From the NCBI GenBank assembly GCA_033239005.1, contig BSQZ01000009.1, positions 4,789,252 to 4,853,251 of the forward strand: a DNA stretch of 64,000 nt, written 5' to 3'. Below are positions 55,331-64,000 of this stretch, in pieces. Below the pieces are notes generated by a model. That model ran no database searches, was not told where the DNA came from, and worked only from the letters and a program-made list of their open reading frames with translations. Each line of letters starts with the position of its first letter. Positions within the stretch are counted from its first letter, which is position 1. Position numbers and translations under genes: made by a program. The DNA is from Lamellibrachia satsuma (lineage: Eukaryota > Annelida > Polychaeta > Sabellida > Siboglinidae).

Positions 55331-56390
55331 TGAACAATTATGACAAAGCAAGGGATTAATTAATTTTCCATTTTTTTTTTCACATCTGGTATTAAGAGCA
55401 GACTTCGGATATTGCCAAAACTTTTTATTAATGAACTGCCAAACTGGGTACAGTAGAATTGTATTATTAATAAAAATGGTTTTATGCGCCAAAAAACACC
55501 AGGGATTTGATTAAGGCAAGTTTTGTTCTGTTTCTGGTAAATGTCTTAGAACATTTACCAGCTGCTCCTGTAATTTTGTTATCTGAGTCTATGTTTTATA
55601 TTGGACACAGCATGACAACAAGTTGCCTGATGTTTCATCTTATAATAAATTATACATTTTATGTTTTAATGTTCCTTTTGGTCACTGCATTAAAAAACTA
55701 CTCTCTATTACGACACTGTTGTGACCAAACAGTTATTCAAACAGCTAACCAAAGTTAACCAACCAACCAAACAATCTACCAACCAACCATACAATCTACC
55801 AAGCAGTAACCTTTTAGGCTTTTGCTACGATCCAGTGCATCATATACAAAATTTAACTATATAAGACAAGTGAAGCAAATTGATCCTAGCTGTAATTACT
55901 AGTAACATTTTACCTACAACATCATGAACATTTCTGTTACACCCAAGACACATAAAATTGCATGAATTGCACAAATGAATGGCATAGAATTTGTATGGAA
56001 ACAATCACAAAACAATGAGGTAAACCATGTCAAAATGGTGCAGGTTGATATGAATTCAATCCAGGGATGTTATAACTGACTATTCATATCAACAGACTCC
56101 ATTACCATGAATACAATCACCAACTTTATTTTTTAACTAAAGCCCAGTATACTGATTACACCCGTTGCAACCAACAATCTATAAACTAATTGTGGTGCAT
56201 GGGTCTTTACAGATTGATGTAACACAAGTAGTGTTTAGTTTGTTGAAGAGAGTTGGGTTGCGTCAGTTCATAATAGGTATACCAGACTTAACACACGCAC
56301 ATATGCACAAACTGCAATATATACTTGAGATAAATAAATACATCGCTGTTTGTGTCTATGCTATTACTAACTTATGTACTAACTTCTAAT

Positions 56391-56421
56391 ACATATTATC
56401 TGTCTTCAGCAGATAATATGT
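56391..56421. other. Perfect 12-bp stem hairpin
   Basis: ACATATTATCTG, loop TCTTCAG, CAGATAATATGT. No function recognised. Confidence 0.8.
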
Positions 56422-57228
56422 TATCGAGGATTCCAAAAACAATCAAAGTCCATTTTCATGTGTTAGAAGTTAGTTTAATAGCCCCACATCCAACCAACCA
56501 CACGGCGCAGATCACAATGGACTTCCATTGTTTTAACTTGTCAACAGCGATAAATTCTAATATAATTGTCTATCAAATGAATTACTTTAAATGCCCCTGG
56601 ACCTGTGGTGATATGGATCAGGATAAGATTAATGTATACCATGGACTAGAGTTGGGGTTAATGATAATCCATCACCAGCAGCCTACAAATGTTTGTGAAG
56701 ACAATGATGGGTTTGTTAACAATGTAGATGAGGTGACACTTTTCTCACATTGGCTGCAGTTCAGAGCCATCTCATTGTCACACCTACACACCTGCATGGT
56801 CATCTCATTGTCACACCTACCCGCCATTCACAATTGTCAACATTAACCTATTCCTACAACCCATACTAATTGGGGAAGACTCCTATTAATTTCCATACCA
56901 CCCAAATTAGTATTTTAAGATGTTGATAATTTTCCAGATTGAAAATAATAATATTGATGTAACAATCTTATGACACAGTGCAGGTATACAGCTGTATATA
57001 ACATATACAACAGTAACCTTCAGAATATGTTTACAAACAATTATCTCCAATATGTATGTCAAAGTTTTGTCTTTTTCTAACACCTAAATGACCCAGTGGC
57101 ATACGCGTTTTTGTTTCCCACAAAGTTGTGAATTTCCAAGATGCGGACTGTATCAGTGATTGGTTGGTTGTCCCAGTGTGAATTAGTGCTCACTGACAAC
57201 AATTCATAAGTCTATATTAGGCCAAGTG

Positions 57229-57298
57229 AGTGTTGGGGTCAAGTACTTTATTCATACTAGTATATATATAATACAATACAAAACAAAAAGAAATATAA

Positions 57299-57348
<50 letters not shown>

Positions 57349-57419
57349 CATGCGTTTTATATTTATTTTTGTTTCGTATTGTATTATATATATACTAGTA
57401 TGAATAAAGTATGAGCCCA

Positions 57420-57425
<6 letters not shown>
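57229..57425. repeat. Long palindrome with (TA)n centre
   Basis: Arms 57229-57302 and 57352-57425 are inverted copies (TGTTGGG...ACTTTATTCATACTAGTATA and a TACAATAC-AAACAAAAA block), about 90% alike, around about 48 bp of TA repeats. It would form a large cruciform. Confidence 0.9.

Positions 57426-57498
<73 letters not shown>
57426..57498. repeat. (CA)n(TA)n microsatellite
   Basis: CACACA run followed by about 29 TA dinucleotides, directly beside the palindrome. Confidence 0.95.
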
Positions 57499-57505
<7 letters not shown>

Positions 57506-57639
57506 TACAGGAGCAGCTGGTAAACGTTCTAAGACATTTACCAGAAACAGAACAAAACTTGCCCTAATCAAACATATATATATATAATCAAATATTTGTA
57601 ATCATATATTCATACTAGTATTTTAACACCAACATTTTA

Positions 57640-58394
57640 CCAATTGTTCATAATTATTATTTTATAAATTTGCAGTTTACAAATACTTTTGATGCTGTGA
57701 TTTCATGTTAGTTAGATGACAATGTCACTGGCAAACACATACCACATTAATTTTTTTCATCAGATTTTCTCTGCCCATTTCCTCACTCTGGATGGTGTCA
57801 TTTGATGACAAAATTACCCAGAAACAAACACCAATGTACACCCTAGACAGGTCCAGAAACTAGGCTGTGATTCTGCAGTTGTTTACCCTTTTGACTTGGT
57901 CATGTGATATGGCAAAAAACTTTATTTTAGTAGGTAGAAGCTGTCAACCATTTAGAGGGTGTACCAGTATGGCTTGATATATAAACCAACGACACGTGCA
58001 ACACTCAATGAACAGCACATGTTAAATGAAAGCGGTACCAGAATGTCAACATTTTATTTATTAGCAAAGAATTAAGCGTTTACAATTAAAGAACTGGCAA
58101 AGAACTTATACAACAAACCATAATTTACAAATGTCAAACTATTGAGAATTTCCCCAAATTATTCTGACTTTAATCAAATATGATCATATATAATTACAGC
58201 ATAACATGTTTTTGTGCTGGTCAATAAGTTAGACAAATGACATTCTACAAGTTTGCTGGTAGAACATGTTGGCAATGTAACTGTGGATTTTTAGATGATT
58301 TCAATAGGCGGAAGGATTTTTGGCAATCTGTTCGCAACAAGGCACGTATGCGTACTAATTCATGCAGAAATTTTTAAAAAAAATTGACGGGCAT
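57640..58394. other. Unrecognised
   Basis: AT-rich; no gene or element recognised. Confidence 0.4.
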
Positions 58395-58540
58395 GGCACG
58401 TTCAGACATTTTAAATGAGTTACAAGTACGAGTTTCTGAATTTTTGATGGTCCCGTTTTCTTATACTCAAGCAAAACGTTAACATGGTCGCCAATGGGAA
58501 ACGTAACAGGAGGCTGAACCCTGACAGCCTCACCCTCGGT
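58395..58540 (-). repeat. Dispersed repeat, copy C
   Basis: Reverse-strand match to 2062-2200: GGGTTCAGCC, GTTACGTTTCC, ATTGGCGACCATGTTAACG, GAGTATAAGAAAACGGGACC. Next to it (58556-58592) is a GCCCA/AAGCC simple run. Confidence 0.65.
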
Positions 58541-59359
58541 TCTGTCAGTGTCAAGCCCAGGCCAAGCCAAGCCCAAGCCCAGGCCAAGGACAGGGTTTTT
58601 AACCCGAAATATACTCATAATACTGACATTCGCACCCAGTACTCGTATACTTTCAAGATGGATGGCGTTTACATAACCTTACTACGAATTTACTGCCATG
58701 AAGTTACTTCTGAAAATTGAACGTATGTAAATATTCGAGTTTTACCTTGAACGGTCGAGTCAACATCGGCGCTACTAGTACCAGGTTAGCCGTTCACTCG
58801 CAGAGTTCGCAGATCTCTACGCTGTCATTTGTTGCAATTCGACTTCATACTGATTCTCTTGTTCGTTATTTGTTGATTATGTGAAAAATTATACGTCTTA
58901 TACGTCGTTTGGTCACAATGTTCGACGGAATGGCGATAAAAACACCATGACATTGCCTAGGCATAGGCTTACTGGTGCGGAAATAGAAAACTGCAGAGCG
59001 TAAAATGCATTCTCACTAGATGGCGCGTCACTCTACTAAATCGCCTTTCACCTATTTAGGTTACGGCTCAGTTAGACTTCCTGGTGTGTTTACAGAGCGG
59101 GCGTCCAACAGGTGCCCGTGCACCCCATCCCCTTTATTTTGGTGGGTTTTTTCATCAAATCAGAATTAATTGTTAAGACACTGCGAGGTGACGCATACCT
59201 GCATTGGTTCCTCAGATGAGGACATTTCTGAGTCTGACATACAAACGTGGGACATTGCCAAAGGCGCAATTACTGTCACACACGTTTCTTTTTATCATAG
59301 CATCGTCCTTTGGCTTTGTCTGTGTTGGACTTCGTTTAACTTTACGAAGTTGAACGTAG
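58541..59359. other. Unrecognised, moderately CpG-containing
   Basis: Holds several CpGs and a GAAGTCTAACTGAG-type block also seen near 2475, but no gene or element could be built. Confidence 0.35.
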
Positions 59360-59448
59360 GCACGCACACACGCACGCACGCACACACGCACGCACGCACG
59401 CACGCACAGACACACAGACACACAGACACACAGACACACAGACACACA

Positions 59449-59512
<64 letters not shown>

Positions 59513-59518
59513 CACACG

Positions 59519-59552
<34 letters not shown>
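59360..59552. repeat. Compound (CACG)n / (ACAG)n / (CA)n microsatellite
   Basis: CACGCACG runs, then CACAGACA runs, a second long CACG run, then CA. All open frames here are by-products. Confidence 0.97.
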
Positions 59553-59554
<2 letters not shown>

Positions 59555-59701
59555 AATGTGCAATTCGCTATAGGCATTTAATAATGCCAATATAAATATT
59601 CAGTATACAATTATAAAGTTTATATAGTTGAAATAGTTCATCTGCATTGATTGCATGGGCATCATATCTGGGATGCGATATAAATCTGATTATGATCGAA
59701 C

Positions 59702-59880
59702 AAGTGCGTGCGTGCGTGCGTGCGTGCGTTCGTGCGTGCGTTCGTGCGTGTGTAAGGTATTGATTGCTTACGTACGGTTGAGTTTCATTTGAAGCATCCA
59801 ACCGTGTATACATATGTATAATTGGAAGGTTGCATGAATACGTCATTCACGGCTACGTGCGTCGGCTACGTGCTAGACGC
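59702..59880 (+). repeat. (GTGC)n-associated dispersed repeat, copy 1
   Basis: A GTGC/GCGT microsatellite followed by ATTGCTTACGTACGGTTGA, AAGCATCCAACCGTG, ATACATATGTATAATT and GGTTGCATGA-TACGTCAT. The same order occurs at 61259-61425. Confidence 0.85.
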
Positions 59881-60831
<951 letters not shown>

Positions 60832-61258
60832 ATGCGATTTCAACTTGATTGAATGATACGCACACGTACGCATTCAAGCTTTTAATATATAAATGAATCG
60901 TGCAATATTTAGTAATTGTTAAATAGGCCTGTTCCATAAAGATTTAACAATATTGAACAAGATTACCGACATAAGCTTTACAAAATACCAGCCTGCTGCA
61001 TCCCAACCCCTGGGAAAGATCATCAAGAACTCATGAGCGTACATGGATGATTTTAAATTGGAATGGTTTGAAGGGGAGGAAGTGGACATCCATTGCACTC
61101 CCTAATTTCACCAAGCTTTGGGGAATATGTCAAACATGTGGGTATTGGTATATAAGCAGAAGTGTGTATATTTAAGTGAATTTCAGTTTCGTTGAGTGTA
61201 TCAATACATGTGAACTACGAATCAATACTGACATGCAACGAATATATTATTGTGTGTC

Positions 61259-61425
61259 TGCGCGCGTGCGTGCGTGCGTGTGTTATGCGCATATATTGAT
61301 TGATACATGATTTATTGCTTACATACGGTTGATTTTCATGTGAAGCATCCAATCGTGGATACATATGTATAATTGAAAGGTTGCATGACTACGTCATACA
61401 AGGTTACGTGTGTTGGCCATGCTGT
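61259..61425 (+). repeat. (GCGT)n-associated dispersed repeat, copy 2
   Basis: Short CGTGCGTG run, then TTATTGCTTACATACGGTTGA, AAGCATCCAATCGTGG, ATACATATGTATAATTG and GGTTGCATGACTACGTCAT, about 85% like copy 1. Confidence 0.85.
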
Positions 61426-61559
61426 AGTTTCAAATTCAGTCATTTATTCAAGCTTATATTACGAATCACCTATTTTGCTACAACGTCAACAATAATATTG
61501 TTGTGTTTATTGACACAACTCTCCGACTGAAACGTTAAATCAGGCAAATAAGTTACGTG

Positions 61560-61720
61560 TAGCATCTCGATGGTGACGGTGATTGGTTACTGGCACTTCA
61601 CGGGAACAAAATGGAGTGGGTACAGCGGGTAACGACGAGACCACGCCTGTGCGGTCAGACTCTTCTCGGCGGATAACACGAAGCCGAGCGAGAGTCGGAT
61701 AAGCGAGACAAATAATAAAA
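61560..61720. promoter_or_regulatory. CpG-rich stretch with inverted CCAAT box
   Basis: Locally CpG-rich compared with surroundings and contains GATTGGTTAC near 61580 (a CCAAT box on the minus strand). It could be a promoter, perhaps of the THAP exon's gene or of MGAT5 far upstream; nothing ties it to either. Confidence 0.2.
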
Positions 61721-61922
61721 ATATATAAAAACACACGGTATGGTCGTGGCAATGGTATATGCTGATCGGTAGAGTTTTCGCCTTTTGTGCTAGTGCAATA
61801 TTAAATGTAATCAAATTTAATTCTGAACCATTATTTTCTCACAAAACAATATACTAGAAATTAACATCATAAGGATGACAGCCCATTTAATGTAAAACTA
61901 ATTTTGACTGTTTTTAATGAAG

Positions 61923-62088
61923 GTTTCCAACAGACCCAGAAAAACCACATGAATGGGTAGTTGCTGCACATCGGACTCGGTGGAAACCAAAAACAGACAG
62001 ATTTAGTGTGCAGCAGTCACTTCAATCCTGAGGACTTCGATAGAACAGGGCAAACAGTGCGATTAAAAAAAAAACGTCTCACCATCTT
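61923..62088 (+). pseudogene. THAP-domain exon with a one-base frameshift
   Basis: THAP domains are C2CH zinc-binding DNA-binding modules. After an AG the plus strand reads [20 protein letters not shown], the usual F-P-x-D...W second-exon start; a +1 shift at about 62007-62012 then leads to [14 protein letters not shown] and [10 protein letters not shown], which supply the C-x2-H zinc ligands and the AVPTIF-like end. No exon with the first two cysteines was found upstream. Either a pseudogene, a transposon remnant or a sequencing error in a real exon. Confidence 0.7.
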
Positions 62089-62109
62089 TGTCTGTTCACC
62101 CGTGCGTGC

Positions 62110-63630
62110 GTGCGGGTACGTGCATGCGTATGTGGGAAGGCCTTGACCTCCATTAACACAATGCAAAGAGAAGTTACCCTATTACCATAAAGCAGCAGTC
62201 AATGCGGCGTGTGCGACTGAAGCGGACAGGCGCCTTCTCCGCGTTCCTCTAATTTGCGGATGATCGATTTATGTTTAATATATATGGTCAGGGCTGCGTA
62301 AATAAATCGGACGTGTTAATTATTCTACACGGAGTCACACATGTTTGTTACATCGTTTTCATCGTTACGTGCTAATCACAAGAACACCCCCGTGTCCGTT
62401 GCATATACGTCATATGATCAATTGTCAATGTTTCAAATTCAACCTCCCTGAGACTTATGTAAACAATACTTCAATGATATTTAACATGAAACGATTATCA
62501 AGGCGTTCTTATAATTAACACACAACCCCCTCCAGTCAAACAAACGCACCCGTTCTCTTGATTTATCAGCCCACAACTACCGAACACATTTGACTTAACA
62601 ACTGACTTAGCGTATTAGTCATCCCGCCACACCTCGGCAAATATATCTTCATCGATTTAGTCAACTATGCTACCTGCCCTCCCTTTATCCGTCGAAAATG
62701 AAACTCGGTCATATACATACTCACTTAAGGTTTGGCACTACCTTAAAATCAAGTAGCGATATTAAATACTCATACAATGCGACAGTCAGACTTTGCTGCG
62801 CTACACATAAATTGTTTGTCATTTGAGATATTGGTTGTGCAGCTAAAGGCGATATCAGCAATAATTGATGCAACCTGTATATATAATAAATGAAATATAA
62901 ATAACTAACACTATCTCATCTACTTAATCCACATAATGGTTCATGCAGTTGTTTGTAGCGACTACTTTCGATAAACTAATACTGCCGTTGACGATTACGC
63001 AAGTCATGTCGGCAAGTTTTACACAAGACCAGTGTCCCCAGTCAGTTTGGGCATACATTGCATATATGCCAACGTATTAATAAGTCCTATAAACAGGAGG
63101 CATATATAAAATATAGTGTTGACAATTACGCAAGTCATGTCGGCAAGTTTTCAGCAATGAGTGGAAATCCGCGTCAGTGACACTTTACACTGTTGATTTT
63201 GCGCCTCGTTTGAGTATGATTGTTTTGCAAGAGATATTCGTAATAAAAATTAGTTCACACAATGTTTAGCGCGCTAAACGAAAGATGTTAAATCAAAACT
63301 ACAAAATTGCGTCTTCTATATTTGTTTGAATGCATTTAAAATGTGCCATATGTACTTAGAAGTAACTTTTAATCTCAGTTGGAACGATACTTTAATGACA
63401 ACGCTGGATAATCGCGCGTATCCAGAACAAATAACGTTTTGCGTTTTTACGCTCTTTTGGAACTCCAAGATGGCCGCTGCATTTGCACGTTTACGCTATT
63501 ACGTAGCCCCTCTATCTATCTAGAACAGATAAACATGACGACACACTCTTAGCTGGGTTAACTGACCACTGCTCATACTTGGCCAACACGCACACGAACG
63601 CGAACATGAACACGCACACACTTATATTTA
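62110..63630. other. Unrecognised
   Basis: No gene model or element. A 20-bp motif with CAAGTCATGTCGGCAAGTTTT is repeated at 62999-63021 and 63130-63152. A YY1-like ATG context occurs at 63460-63480 (see findings). Confidence 0.4.
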
Positions 63631-63642
63631 TATATTCATATA

Positions 63643-63650
63643 TGTACACA

Positions 63651-63710
<60 letters not shown>

Positions 63711-63743
63711 CACACTGTGTGCGTGCGTGCGTGCGTGCGTGCA
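63643..63743. repeat. (CACG)n...(GCGT)n inverted microsatellite
   Basis: About 15 CACG tetramers, then CACACTGTGTG, then about six GCGT tetramers: the two runs are complementary, so a microsatellite hairpin with a CACTGTG tip is possible. Confidence 0.95.
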
Positions 63744-64000
63744 GTTTGGTGGTGTACAGGCCAGTGTTTCGAGGCGTTATAATGGGGTAAAAAGAGGGGT
63801 ATCAAACACGTAAAGAATAGCGTGACGTACTTTTAGTAAGCAGGCAATGTAATACATCCGTAAACAACACTAAGGCCCAACGGGAGCATAATATATTCGT
63901 CCACGGCCGTCCATTTCACCACATGGATGACATTTGATATAGGGCCTAGACACGAATATCAGTGGTTAGGCCAGTTCTCCTTAGATTTAACCACCGTAGA

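Larger units (their letters stand above)
55506..57572. mobile_element. 2.07-kb segment bounded by 72-bp inverted repeats
   Basis: 55506-55577 and 57501-57572 are near-identical inverted copies. Each holds a stem-loop, CTGGTAAATGT-CTTAGA-ACATTTACCAG at 55534-55561, with one stem mismatch in the other copy. The interior shows no transposase; it contains a 12-bp hairpin at 56391-56421, a long palindrome and AT runs. Could be a non-autonomous transposon or two insertions in opposite orientation. Confidence 0.6.

Noticed and set aside
59212..59595. Open frames of 80-140 codons
   Set aside because: Translations of CACG/CA microsatellites (alternating Cys-Val-Arg-Ala or Thr-His-Ala-Arg).

Overview
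This is a eukaryotic, animal-type window: AT-rich, with long GT-AG introns, non-LTR retrotransposons, tRNA-derived SINEs, small DNA transposons and many mini- and microsatellites. Nothing bacterial is present. The gene structures and the repeat style suggest an invertebrate, plausibly a mollusc or other lophotrochozoan; that placement is a guess, not a result.

Two host genes are clear, both on the minus strand. (1) The 5' end of a nucleosome assembly protein 1-like gene lies at the left edge: three coding pieces at 917-933, 439-497 and 1-119, running out of the window. (2) A complete MGAT5 gene (GnT-V, alpha-1,6-mannosylglycoprotein 6-beta-N-acetylglucosaminyltransferase, family GT18) fills 14166-46970. 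I reconstructed 17 coding exons with matching phases and canonical splice sites; they total 2250 nt, or 749 residues plus a stop, close to the 741 residues of the human enzyme as I recall it. A frameshifted THAP-domain exon on the plus strand (about 61923-62088) is the only other protein-domain trace that is not clearly part of a repeat.

Layout: 1-1760 NAP1L 5' end; 2060-2200 a dispersed repeat; 2480-4595 a decayed LINE; 5660-9790 a nearly intact endonuclease/RT LINE with a C2H2 tail; 10890-12470 a decayed inverted-repeat transposon with a sixfold 78-bp expansion; 13435-13620 a SINE; 14166-46970 MGAT5, whose introns carry 53-, 60-, 70- and 39-bp arrays, a G-rich array, MITEs, a SINE and a LINE 3' end; 48305-50945 a SINE/LINE/54-bp-minisatellite mosaic; 51604-52280 a TTAA-flanked MITE; 52681-53021 a SINE; 53850-55330 a reversed LINE; 55506-57572 a segment bounded by 72-bp inverted repeats; 57229-57425 a long palindrome; 59360-61430 microsatellites with an associated repeat; 61923-62088 the THAP exon; 63640-63745 a microsatellite hairpin.

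The most unusual feature is in MGAT5. The last ~45 nt of exon 2, including its 5' splice site, has been multiplied into a 53-bp array of about 11 extra copies just downstream in intron 2, so the intron presents a row of decoy splice donors. A smaller duplication of the start of exon 16 sits in intron 15. A second notable structure is the 54-bp satellite at 48.8-50.9 kb: it has a 324-bp higher-order period, shares flanking sequence with a different minisatellite at 41 kb, and holds a 27-bp patch identical to a site in a MITE 1.7 kb away. I found no new multi-gene system.
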